A stretch of 64,000 nucleotides of DNA. Source: JAEZAA01 sp964514485. GTDB taxonomy: Bacteria > Pseudomonadota > Gammaproteobacteria > Pseudomonadales > Oleiphilaceae. Below are positions 8,408 to 15,846 of this stretch, one piece after another. The notes beneath the pieces are model-generated. The model saw nothing but the letters and a program-made list of their open reading frames with translations. It made no database searches and was not told where the DNA came from. The DNA lies in contig CAZEWG010000012.1 of the NCBI GenBank assembly GCA_964514485.1, positions 12,475 to 76,474 on the forward strand, written 5' to 3'. Within the stretch, counting starts at the first letter, position 1; each line of letters starts with the position of its first letter. The position numbers and the translations under genes are program-made.

Positions 8408-8721
8408 CCCTACGCGCTCGGTTGACTGTGCGCACCTCAACACTGGGCCAGAAGCTTTCTTGAGCAGAGCCCCCAAACCGGCTGGCTCTTGCCGCTAGGC
8501 TGATCGCCTATCGGCAAGCTTCCTCTGCCAGAAATAACTCTGACCCCACTCTGTATCATTAGTCTTTAACAGCCTGATTCGTGGAAGGCTCAACGCCGAC
8601 AACTTGACCGCACGGCCACGCATAGTCATGCAACGACTGCTAGGCTCGTCTCCCCTGGCGTTGGGATGGCCCGTACAGACTCCGTTGAAACTGGTTCAGA
8701 GACACAACCCCGGAGGATTCT
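8408..8721. other. Intergenic region with a large hairpin
   Basis: 314 bases between the SDR gene and the DJ-1 family gene. The clearest structure is a 12-bp stem with one mismatch (CTTGCCG-c-TAGGC / GCCTA-t-CGGCAAG, 8488-8518). It has no U-run behind it. A TTGACC at 8604-8609 resembles a -35 box but lacks a fitting -10. No ORF is convincing. Confidence 0.45.
8488..8518. terminator. Long hairpin, possible terminator of the SDR gene
   Basis: Stem of 7 bp (CTTGCCG 8488-8494 / CGGCAAG 8512-8518), a C/T mismatch, then 5 bp (TAGGC 8496-8500 / GCCTA 8506-8510) around a 5-base loop. It lies 80 bases past the SDR stop. Without a U-tract it may be a processing or Rho-related structure instead. Confidence 0.4.
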
Positions 8722-9441
8722 ATGTACCATCATGTTCTTTTCGTACTGACCGGACACGGTGAACTGGGCCACACCGGGCGCAAGACCGGCTGGCACTGCT
8801 CCGAGGTCAGCCATCCCTATAAGATTCTACGGGACGCCGGATGCGAGATTAGCTTCGCCAGCCCCGACGGTGGCCCCGTGCCCATGGACCCCAATAGCGA
8901 GGACAACAGCGACCCCATTAACGCTGAGTTTTGTCAAAACCCCATGGATCAAGCCGCCCTGTCCAACACCCTCGCCTCCCAAGAGATCCAGGCCGGGCAG
9001 TATGATGCCATCTACTTTGCCGGCGGTCATGGCACCATGTGGGACCTGCCGGACAACCCCCATCTACAGGAAGCCGCCCGCTATATTTATGAACGGGGCG
9101 GCGTGGTCGCCGCAATCTGCCATGGCCCGGCGGGGTTGCTCAATGTCCGCCTCAGTAACGGCAAGTTGCTGGTCGAGGGTAAAGAAATGACGTCGTTTTC
9201 CGACGATGAAGAGCGCTCTCTGAATCTGGATCAGGTGGTGCCCTTCCTGCTGGAAAGCGAATTAAGAAAACGTGGCGCCCGTTACAGCTGCGCGCCTAGA
9301 GGACAATCTCGGGTGGTGGCCAGTGAACGTCTGGTCACCGGTCAAAATCCGGCCTCGGCCGATGAGCTGGCCCACACCCTGCTCAAACTCATGACCCAGC
9401 TGAAAACAGCCAGAAAGGAAAAAGCCACTGCTGAAGCCTGA
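8722..9441 (+). CDS. DJ-1/PfpI family protein (Hsp31-like)
   Basis: Protein of 239 residues of the type 1 glutamine amidotransferase-like DJ-1/PfpI superfamily, closest in layout to the Hsp31 type (glyoxalase III/chaperone). The nucleophile elbow is AICHGPAGLL with Cys133 and His134; the conserved acid is probably Glu28 in GRKTGWHCSEVSHP, the pattern of Hsp31-like enzymes; FAGGHGTMWDLP is the oxyanion-side loop. Members detoxify methylglyoxal or act on damaged proteins; activity here is not proven. The start has a strong ribosome site (GGAGG 8712-8716). It ends at a shared terminator with the convergent chemoreceptor gene. Confidence 0.87.
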   Translation: MYHHVLFVLTGHGELGHTGRKTGWHCSEVSHPYKILRDAGCEISFASPDGGPVPMDPNSEDNSDPINAEFCQNPMDQAALSNTLASQEIQAGQYDAIYFAGGHGTMWDLPDNPHLQEAARYIYERGGVVAAICHGPAGLLNVRLSNGKLLVEGKEMTSFSDDEERSLNLDQVVPFLLESELRKRGARYSCAPRGQSRVVASERLVTGQNPASADELAHTLLKLMTQLKTARKEKATAEA

Positions 9442-9482
9442 AAGACATCACTGGCTTCAGCCGGCTTTGGCATCTTCATAAA

Positions 9483-9508
9483 AAAGGCGCGGTATCTGCC
9501 GCGCCTTT
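9483..9508. terminator. Bidirectional terminator
   Basis: Stem AAAGGCGCGG (9483-9492) / CCGCGCCTTT (9499-9508) with a 6-base loop, between the convergent DJ-1 gene and the chemoreceptor gene. A-run on the left and T-run on the right make it suitable for both strands. Confidence 0.85.
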
Positions 9509-9532
9509 CAATCATGCCGCTGCAAGGGCTGA

Positions 9533-11062
9533 TTAGACTTTCATCGCCTCAACCAGAGTCACCAGGCGCTGGGCCTGTTGCTTGATAGCCTCTCCACTCT
9601 GCAGCACCGCTCCGGCGTTCTCGGTGGTTTTCAAGGTATCTTCCCGGATCGCCTGCAAACCGCCGGAAATGGTTTCCGAAACCTGGCTTTGCTCTTCGGC
9701 CGCAGTGGCGATCATCAGATTCTTATCCTTGATCTGCTCCACCACCTGACTGATTTCCTGTAACGCCACGGCCGCGTCTTCCGCCTTGTCCACACACTGA
9801 ACGGTCATGCCACGACTAGACTCCATGGACGAGGTGACCTGGGTCGCCACGCTCCGGATCTCTTCCACCACCTTATTGATGGCTTCGCTGGCCTCGCTGG
9901 CGTGATGGGCAAGATTCCGAACTTCTTCCGCAACCACCGCAAACCCACGCCCCACACTTCCGGCCCGAGCGGCCTCAATCGCAGCATTTAAGGCCAGCAG
10001 GTTGGTTTGATCAGAAATCGTCTGCATTTGCCCGGTAGCCTGCTCAATACGCATACCGCTTTCATTGAGCCGTTCAATCAGATGAGAGGCCGCCAGAATC
10101 TGGTCACTTAGCTGCAGAATAGCGTTCTGGGTCTCTTGAACACTTAGGTTGCCCGCCTGGACTTTGGCGTTCGCCACTTCCGAAATCTCATGGGTGCCGG
10201 CAGCATTTTGTGCCACCTCATGAGCAGCACTGGTCATTTGCTGCATTGCGGTGGCAACTTGCTCGGTCTCTTCCTGCTGGCGAGTCATTTGCTGGTTGGT
10301 TTCACTGGCCGCCAGCATCAATTGAGCAACTTCCTGACTCAGGTGAGCCGCACTATCCCGAATACTACGCACCGTGTTCCGATAACCCGACTGCATCTGG
10401 TTGAACGCCTCGGACATCTGGCCAATTTCATCCCGGCATTCAATGGCCACGTTCAAGGTCAGATCGTGCTCGTTTTGGACACGCAGCATCACCTCACGCA
10501 GCCGATTGATGTGATTTTCGATAAACGAAATCAAAATCTGGGACACGGACAACAAGATCAGCATCAACACGGTCACCACAACCGCATAGGTGGAAGCCTG
10601 ATACATGAAAGTACCCGCCAGGCTCGCGGTTTCCAGCTTCAGGCCCAGAATCAGGTCGTGCTCCTGAAGATAAAGACTGGAAATCCAGTAACCGGGAGTT
10701 TTCACATCCGTGAGTTGGGGCTCCAGCAACTCCAGAGCAATCTGGCTCTCCGTGCTGGTTTTCAAACGGCTCAAGAGGAGGTTGGGCACTCCCCGTGCGG
10801 CGGGCCCCCAGACTTGTCCGCTGGCCCGGTCGATGGCGAACCAGTCACCGCGAATCAGTCCTTCAATCTTATCTTTAGGGACCTGGGCCAGGACTTCGGC
10901 CCAAGACGCGGTACGGGTCCGGGCGTGTTCCGCATCCCGCTCCTGCACCGTCTGGGTATGGATGTGCATCGCACACAACACCAGGGCAAGGGCTATCGCG
11001 AAGGAGACGCTATTGACCAGCCAAAACTTATACCGGAGACGAATATTAAGAAGCCACTGCAT
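9533..11062 (-). CDS. Methyl-accepting chemotaxis protein
   Basis: Inner-membrane chemoreceptor of 509 residues that would control CheA/CheW. Layout: TM1 at about 13-33, a short periplasmic domain of about 120 residues, TM2 at about 158-181, a HAMP domain (about 182-235) and a long coiled-coil signalling domain. The hairpin tip is recognisable (ISDQTNLLALNAAIEAARAG followed by GRGFAVVAEEVRNLA). The usual GEQGRGFAVVA appears here as GSVGRGFAVVA, a small departure at the tip. There is no C-terminal CheR-tethering pentapeptide. No chemotaxis genes adjoin it, so the ligand is unknown. Confidence 0.93.
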   Translation of the reverse strand: MQWLLNIRLRYKFWLVNSVSFAIALALVLCAMHIHTQTVQERDAEHARTRTASWAEVLAQVPKDKIEGLIRGDWFAIDRASGQVWGPAARGVPNLLLSRLKTSTESQIALELLEPQLTDVKTPGYWISSLYLQEHDLILGLKLETASLAGTFMYQASTYAVVVTVLMLILLSVSQILISFIENHINRLREVMLRVQNEHDLTLNVAIECRDEIGQMSEAFNQMQSGYRNTVRSIRDSAAHLSQEVAQLMLAASETNQQMTRQQEETEQVATAMQQMTSAAHEVAQNAAGTHEISEVANAKVQAGNLSVQETQNAILQLSDQILAASHLIERLNESGMRIEQATGQMQTISDQTNLLALNAAIEAARAGSVGRGFAVVAEEVRNLAHHASEASEAINKVVEEIRSVATQVTSSMESSRGMTVQCVDKAEDAAVALQEISQVVEQIKDKNLMIATAAEEQSQVSETISGGLQAIREDTLKTTENAGAVLQSGEAIKQQAQRLVTLVEAMKV

Positions 11063-11210
11063 AGTTACGACCTGCTTCGATAAATCTTAACGCCACAGTT
11101 TAACCCAGGCTGAGTAAATCTTCCGTATCTAAACAGTGATCTTCTGCGATCAAATCAGGGGTAATCCCTTCTGCCACTAAGGGCGGCGCCACCGACCGCT
11201 CAAATCGTAA

Positions 11211-11226
11211 CCACAATATATAGTAT
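11211..11226. promoter_or_regulatory. NrdR box (distal)
   Basis: CCACAATATATAGTAT matches the NrdR consensus acaCwAtATaTwGtgt, with a perfect 10-base core. NrdR is the zinc/ATP-cone repressor of ribonucleotide reductase genes. This copy lies 450 bases from nrdJa and 150 bases from the chemoreceptor start, and no partner box is seen at the usual 31-33 base spacing. Confidence 0.65.
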
Positions 11227-11380
11227 TCGTCCAACGTCTAAATTCTCGCCAACTTGGCCCGAAAGAGGCCTAGACGTAAGCAAACAACTTGTCAAGACCC
11301 GCCTTAGGAAAAGTCACAGCCTGTTCCGGCTTGATCATTGGTGGATCCTGACGTCAAGTCTAAAATTTCAATATCTCAAC

Positions 11381-11408
11381 TTCACATCACAGGATATGGT
11401 GTTATACT
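11381..11408 (+). promoter_or_regulatory. Promoter of nrdJa
   Basis: TTCACA (11381-11386, 5 of 6 to the -35 consensus), a 16-base spacer and TATACT (11403-11408, 5 of 6 to the -10). An NrdR box exactly fills the spacer (11387-11402), which supports this as a real repressible promoter. Confidence 0.65.
11387..11402. promoter_or_regulatory. NrdR box in the promoter spacer
   Basis: TCACAGGATATGGTGT agrees at 13 of 16 positions with the NrdR consensus. It occupies the whole -35/-10 spacer. A weaker TACCA...TGGTA palindrome (11419-11434) lies about 32 bases downstream, close to the spacing of paired NrdR boxes. Confidence 0.6.
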
Positions 11409-11466
11409 TCTCCACCATTACCACATATATGGTATCCCTAGCTCTTTTGACAGAAGTAGATACACG

Positions 11467-11496
11467 TTTGGGCCGGCTTATTAAAGCTGGCCCAAA
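11467..11496 (+). promoter_or_regulatory. Leader hairpin 1 upstream of nrdJa
   Basis: 13-bp stem with one G-U pair (TTTGGGCCGGCTT 11467-11479 / AAGCTGGCCCAAA 11484-11496) and a 4-base ATTA loop. No U-run follows. It is the strongest structure in the presumed nrdJa leader. Confidence 0.55.
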
Positions 11497-11543
11497 TGCC
11501 CTTGGCAGTAAGGCTTTGTAAGTACGGGCCACCTTGGAGTCAG

Positions 11544-11578
11544 CTTCGCTCAGCCGCGAAGTGGCGATTTTCTCGCCA
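11544..11578 (+). promoter_or_regulatory. Leader hairpins 2 and 3 upstream of nrdJa
   Basis: Two directly adjoining stems: CTTCGC / GCGAAG (11544-11549 / 11556-11561) and TGGCGA / TCGCCA (11562-11567 / 11573-11578). They lead into the proximal NrdR box. The function is unknown. Confidence 0.45.
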
Positions 11579-11586
11579 ATGACCCA

Positions 11587-11602
11587 CCACAATATATTGG
11601 GG
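11587..11602. promoter_or_regulatory. NrdR box (proximal)
   Basis: CCACAATATATTGGGG has a perfect NrdR core (CAATATATTG, 11590-11599). It lies about 60 bases before the nrdJa ATG and downstream of the proposed promoter, so it could block elongation, form a loop with the upstream boxes, or serve a second promoter. Confidence 0.65.
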
Positions 11603-11660
11603 TTCTACCTCTAAGAGGTTGTTCCTTTCATGGGGTTCAGGAAGAAATTAAGAGGATGAC

Positions 11661-13808
11661 ATGAACGCTAAAGTCCAAAAATTGGTGCAGGCAGTCGATA
11701 ATATCGAAATGCAACCTGCTTCCACCGATATCTGGAGTACCAAATACCAGCTCAAAACCAAGAATGGTGAGCCCGTTGACGCCACCATTCGCGATACCTA
11801 TGAGCGTGTTGCACGTGCCCTCGCGGAAGTCGAGAACAAAAAGGTACGTGAACAGGTTTTCCAGGACTTCATTTGGGCTTTGGAAAACGGTGCCATTCCT
11901 GCTGGCCGGATCATGTCCAACGCGGGTGCCGACGAGCACAAGCCCGCCACCTCGACCATTAACTGCACCGTTTCCGGCACCATCCTGGATTCCATGGATG
12001 ATATTCTGGGCAAGAACCATGAGGCCGGGCTGACCCTGAAAGCAGGCTGCGGTATCGGCTACGAGTTTTCGACCCTGCGCCCCAAAGGTGCCTATGTGGC
12101 TGGCGCCGGAGCGACTACGTCCGGCCCGCTGTCATTCATGGACATCTTTGATCGCATGTGTTTCACCGTGTCATCCGCCGGTGGTCGCCGTGGCGCTCAG
12201 ATGGCCACCTTTGATGTGCACCACCCCGACGTACTGGACTTCATCCGCGCCAAACGGGAAGACGGCCGTTTGCGTCAATTCAACCTGTCGCTGCTGGTGA
12301 CCGAAGATTTCATCAATGCCGTCAAGCAAGACGCCGACTGGGAACTGTCCTTCCCCATGACCCGGGAAGAAGTCGAAGCCGATGGCCTGGACCTGAACGA
12401 CCGTAGCCTGTTCGTCTTCCGTGAGTTCCCTGTCACTGACGAGTATGTGACTGATGGAGAAGGCCGTGTGGCCTGTCGCATTTACCGTCGGATCAAAGCC
12501 CGGGTGATCTGGGATGCCATCATGAAGTCAACCTATGACTTCGCGGAGCCCGGTTTCATTCTCATCGACAAGGTCAATGAGATGAACAACAACTGGTTCT
12601 GTGAAAACATCCGCGCCACCAACCCCTGCGGTGAGCAGCCCCTGCCCCCATACGGCAGCTGTCTGCTGGGCTCCATCAACCTGACCAAGTTCGTGGAAAA
12701 CCCCTTTACGGAAAATGCCCGCTTCAACTTCGAGAAATACCGCAAGGTAGTGGCCATTTTCACCCGGATGCTGGACAACGTCGTTGAAGTGAACGGTTTG
12801 CCGCTGGAGCGTCAGCGCCACGAAATTACCAGCAAGCGTCGTCACGGCATGGGTATTCTCGGCCTGGGCTCAACTTTGGCAATGTTGCGGATGTCCTATG
12901 GTTCCCAAGGTTCCGTTGCCTTCACCGAGGAAGTCTGCCGGGAAATGGCCCTGGAAGGCTGGCGCCAAGCCCTGAAACTGGCAGAAGAGAAAGGCCCCGC
13001 TCCCATCATGAATGAGGAGTTCGAGGTGACTGGCGAAATGCTGGCCAAGCGTCCGGAAATGGCTCGCGACGGTTACAAAATTGGCGACAAAGTACCCGGC
13101 AAAATCCTGCATGCCAAGTACAGCCGCTATATGCAGCGGATTGCCCAGTACGAACCGGAGTTGGTGAATGCGCTGGCTGAAAAAGGCGCGCGCTTCACTC
13201 ACCACACGTCCATTGCACCCACGGGTACGATTTCCCTGTCTCTGGCCAACAACGCCAGCAACGGCATCGAGCCCAGCTTCGCCCATCACTATTCCCGCAA
13301 CGTGATCCGGGAAGGGCGCAAGACCAAGGAAAAAGTGGATGTGTTCTCATTCGAGCTGCTGGCCTATCGTCAGCTGGTGAACCCGAAGGCCATGCCGTTC
13401 AGCACCGAGCCCGACGAGCAGTTGCCAGAGTACTTCACGTCAGCAGACGATGTAACACCCGAGCAGCACGTGGATATCCAGGCGGCAGCCCAGCTGTGGG
13501 TTGACTCGTCCATCTCCAAGACCGCGAACGTTCCGACCGACTTCCCCTACGAGAAGTTCAAGGACATTTATATGTATGCTTATGAGAAGGGCTTGAAAGG
13601 TTGCACCACCTTCCGCTTCAACCCGGAGGCCTTCCAGGGCGTACTGGTTAAAGAGAAAGACCTTGAAAACACGACCTACGAGTTCACTCTTGAAGACGGC
13701 AGCGTAGTCAGCGTGAAAGGTAATGAGGAAATCGAGTACGATGGTGAAATCCACACCGCTGCCAACCTGTTCGATGCATTGAAGGAAGGCACCTACGGCA
13801 AGTACTGA
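11661..13808 (+). CDS. nrdJa: Class II ribonucleotide reductase, subunit NrdJa
   Basis: Catalytic part (715 residues) of the adenosylcobalamin-dependent ribonucleotide reductase, which makes deoxyribonucleotides with or without oxygen. Visible landmarks: STINCTVSGT with the first redox cysteine, LTLKAGCGIGYEFSTLRP, FNLSLLVT, and the active-site segment NPCGEQPLPPYGSC with Cys323 as the predicted thiyl radical position. The C-terminal redox cysteines of full-length NrdJ are absent here and lie on the next gene, the split arrangement known from Pseudomonas aeruginosa. RBS AGAGGA precedes the ATG. Regulation by NrdR is indicated by the upstream boxes. Confidence 0.92.
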   Translation: MNAKVQKLVQAVDNIEMQPASTDIWSTKYQLKTKNGEPVDATIRDTYERVARALAEVENKKVREQVFQDFIWALENGAIPAGRIMSNAGADEHKPATSTINCTVSGTILDSMDDILGKNHEAGLTLKAGCGIGYEFSTLRPKGAYVAGAGATTSGPLSFMDIFDRMCFTVSSAGGRRGAQMATFDVHHPDVLDFIRAKREDGRLRQFNLSLLVTEDFINAVKQDADWELSFPMTREEVEADGLDLNDRSLFVFREFPVTDEYVTDGEGRVACRIYRRIKARVIWDAIMKSTYDFAEPGFILIDKVNEMNNNWFCENIRATNPCGEQPLPPYGSCLLGSINLTKFVENPFTENARFNFEKYRKVVAIFTRMLDNVVEVNGLPLERQRHEITSKRRHGMGILGLGSTLAMLRMSYGSQGSVAFTEEVCREMALEGWRQALKLAEEKGPAPIMNEEFEVTGEMLAKRPEMARDGYKIGDKVPGKILHAKYSRYMQRIAQYEPELVNALAEKGARFTHHTSIAPTGTISLSLANNASNGIEPSFAHHYSRNVIREGRKTKEKVDVFSFELLAYRQLVNPKAMPFSTEPDEQLPEYFTSADDVTPEQHVDIQAAAQLWVDSSISKTANVPTDFPYEKFKDIYMYAYEKGLKGCTTFRFNPEAFQGVLVKEKDLENTTYEFTLEDGSVVSVKGNEEIEYDGEIHTAANLFDALKEGTYGKY

Positions 13809-13858
13809 TGCGGGGCCAAGCCCTGACCTGTACCACCCCAGAGACTCGAATTATGGTA

Positions 13859-13881
13859 CGCCGACGGGAGAGACGTCGGCG
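13859..13881. promoter_or_regulatory. Intercistronic hairpin nrdJa-nrdJb
   Basis: Perfect 8-bp stem CGCCGACG (13859-13866) / CGTCGGCG (13874-13881) with the purine loop GGAGAGA, in the 98 bases between the two subunit genes. There is no U-run, so full termination is unlikely; it may adjust subunit ratio or mRNA stability. Confidence 0.55.
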
Positions 13882-13906
13882 ACCTTGGAACAACAGGACA
13901 ACGAAC

Positions 13907-14614
13907 ATGACGGTCAAGATTGATAAGCGCATCATTGGTTATGCCGTAAAGAAAGCCGCCTCTCCTGAAACAGAGTCGGCACCGGTTTCCAACGAACCCA
14001 AACCGGTTGAAATGAACGAAACCATTGAGCGCCCGGATTTTCTTTTAGGTACCACCTACAAGATCAAGCCGCCGATCTCCGAGCACGCGCTCTATATCAC
14101 CATCAACGATATCATCCTGAACGAGGACACCGACCACGAGGTTCGCCGTCCCTATGAAATCTTCATCAACTCCAAGGCGATGGAGCATTTTCAGTGGGTT
14201 ATCGCGCTGACGCGGGTTATCTCCGCGGTGTTCCGCAAGGGTGGCGACGTCACCTTCCTGGTGGAAGAGTTGCGTTCCGTCTATGACCCCAATGGGGGCT
14301 ACTACAAGAAGGGCGGTATTTTCATGCCGTCGCTGGTAGCGGAAATCGGAGCGGTCATCGAGAAGCACATGAAGGCCATCGGCCTGATTCAAAACGATGA
14401 AATGAGCGACGTTCAGAAGCGTATCCTGGCAGAGAAGCGCGCCGAGTTTGAAGCTCGCAGCAACCCTCAGCCCAAGCAGGAGGCCGGTGCCGATGCCGAA
14501 TCTGGTTCCTTCCCTGCAAACGCCACCTTGTGCAAAAAGTGCAACGCCAAATCAGTCATCATCCTCGATAACTGCATGACGTGCCTGAACTGCGGCGACA
14601 GCAAATGCGGCTGA
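13907..14614 (+). CDS. nrdJb: Class II ribonucleotide reductase, subunit NrdJb
   Basis: Second chain of the split B12-dependent ribonucleotide reductase, 235 residues. The central part (about residues 45-160) matches the C-terminal region of undivided NrdJ proteins: LYITINDIILNEDTDHEVRRPYEIFINSK and the EHFQWVIALTRVISAVFRKGGDV block. A linker leads to a terminal cysteine-rich module, CKKCNAKS ... CMTCLNCGDSKCG, which supplies the electron-shuttle cysteines to NrdJa. The frame is open back to an ATG at 13808 that overlaps the nrdJa stop, but those 33 codons are Arg-rich and unlike NrdJ. The ATG at 13907 follows an AGGA site and gives the expected length (about 230 residues in P. aeruginosa, from memory). 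Confidence 0.9.
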   Translation: MTVKIDKRIIGYAVKKAASPETESAPVSNEPKPVEMNETIERPDFLLGTTYKIKPPISEHALYITINDIILNEDTDHEVRRPYEIFINSKAMEHFQWVIALTRVISAVFRKGGDVTFLVEELRSVYDPNGGYYKKGGIFMPSLVAEIGAVIEKHMKAIGLIQNDEMSDVQKRILAEKRAEFEARSNPQPKQEAGADAESGSFPANATLCKKCNAKSVIILDNCMTCLNCGDSKCG

Positions 14615-14673
14615 TGGCAGCAAGCGCCGGCTAATAACACCGCCCCTGAGACACTGGTTTAACTCACCAGTGC

Positions 14674-14704
14674 AGCCAATGCCCGGACTCTCCGGGCATT
14701 GGCT
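14674..14704. terminator. Terminator between nrdJb and the DMT gene
   Basis: Perfect 14-bp stem AGCCAATGCCCGGA (14674-14687) / TCCGGGCATTGGCT (14691-14704) with a 3-base loop, between two convergent genes. It probably stops both transcripts, although U-runs are weak. Confidence 0.8.
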
Positions 14705-14707
14705 AAT

Positions 14708-15598
14708 TCAGGCGGCGGAAGCCCCACTCTTTTTCTGGCACATCCAGACCGACACCGCAATAATCGCCCCGCCAATCAGCAATCGCAGCCAGTCGATTTC
14801 CCGGTTCCAGAATAGAAAGTTCACCAGAATGCCAGCAGGAATCAGCATGTTATTCATGGTGGCAAGCTGCCCGGTATTGACGTACTTAGCCGCCAGGTTC
14901 CAACCCAGATAACCCAGGCCGGACGCACCCAACCCCAACCAGATGAGTATCCCCCACTCCAGTGAGCTATCAGGCAACTTGGAGAGGTCTGCAAACAATA
15001 GGACACCGATACCGGAGACCAGGCTCGCCCCCAGGAAGAAAAACCCAAAAACCTGGGACTGCTGCTTTACATCCCCCAGCGGTAAACGTCGATAAGCCAC
15101 CTGTCCGAGCGCAAAACACAGGTTGGCGCCCTGGATCAGGAAAAATCCCAAAAGCGCACTGTCACTAATCCCGTCATAACGGATCACCGCCGCCCCGACG
15201 ACCGCCAGAAAAGCAGCCATCCACCAGCGCCGGGGCAACCGTCGACGGTTGAGCAGCAACTCTTCAAGCAGGGTGATATAGAGCGGAGTGAAGATGGTGA
15301 ACAGCAAAACCTCGGCCACACTCAGGTATAAAAATGAGTGGTACAGCAACAGGTAGGTCATGCCCAACTGCACACCGCCAATACCGGTCAAGGCCGCCAG
15401 TTTGGAAAAGGGTAAGGAGCGGGGCCTCAACAAGGGTACAAACAGCAAAAATGCTAGCGCAACCCGGGTAAAAACGGCGATGTAATTATCGACCTGCCCG
15501 CTTAAATAGACGCCAATCAGAGAAAAACTGAAGGCCCATACAGCCGTGACGATCCAAAGAACCCACATGGCTGAAACCGTCACCACACGGCCACTCAT
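14708..15598 (-). CDS. EamA/DMT-family transporter
   Basis: Inner-membrane protein of 296 residues with about ten hydrophobic segments in two repeated EamA halves, the pattern of drug/metabolite exporters such as RhaT/YdcZ relatives. Conserved touches include WIVTAVWAFSFSLIGVYLSG at the start, PLYITLLEELLLNRRRLPRRWW at the first repeat's end, and GLGYLGWNLAAKYVNTGQLATMNNMLIP in the second. The start at 15598 (MSGRVV) is chosen because a strong site (GGGGAGGGG) lies just upstream; an in-frame ATG at 15619 is possible. The substrate is unknown; amino acids or metabolites are usual for this family. Confidence 0.88.
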   Translation of the reverse strand: MSGRVVTVSAMWVLWIVTAVWAFSFSLIGVYLSGQVDNYIAVFTRVALAFLLFVPLLRPRSLPFSKLAALTGIGGVQLGMTYLLLYHSFLYLSVAEVLLFTIFTPLYITLLEELLLNRRRLPRRWWMAAFLAVVGAAVIRYDGISDSALLGFFLIQGANLCFALGQVAYRRLPLGDVKQQSQVFGFFFLGASLVSGIGVLLFADLSKLPDSSLEWGILIWLGLGASGLGYLGWNLAAKYVNTGQLATMNNMLIPAGILVNFLFWNREIDWLRLLIGGAIIAVSVWMCQKKSGASAA

Positions 15599-15846
15599 GT
15601 TTCCCCTCCCCACATCCAAAGCAGCACAATAGACGGATCAGTCTAGCAGAGTTGACCAGGCACGCCTTCCCAAGATACCGATCGGAATCATCCGGTTTCG
15701 CTCTGCAACACGCAACAAACCTCCATTTTGAATACCGGTTCCTTCCTTTTTGTTAATTTTTTTAATATTTTGTCAGCTCCCGTGAAATAGAATAGAAGAC
15801 GGCGGTTTTCCCCTGACACGCCGCGGTACACAATTGCTCAATAGAG

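Larger units (their letters stand above)
11063..11660. other. Regulatory region and leader of nrdJa
   Basis: About 600 bases between the divergent chemoreceptor and nrdJa, well above the window's usual spacing. It holds three NrdR-like boxes (11211-11226, 11387-11402, 11587-11602) and a weaker palindrome near 11420-11435, a promoter with the second box in its spacer, and three consecutive hairpins (11467-11496, 11544-11561, 11562-11578). If the promoter at 11381-11408 is used, the nrdJa leader is about 245 bases. I looked for a B12-box typical of adenosylcobalamin riboswitches and did not find one. Confidence 0.6.

Noticed and set aside
10190..11083. 297-codon open frame opposite the chemoreceptor
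   Set aside because: Antisense shadow; the minus-strand frame is a standard chemoreceptor.
11403..11660. Adenosylcobalamin riboswitch before nrdJa
   Set aside because: It would fit a B12-dependent enzyme, but no B12-box or GGCUGNCCCGCAACUG-like core was found.
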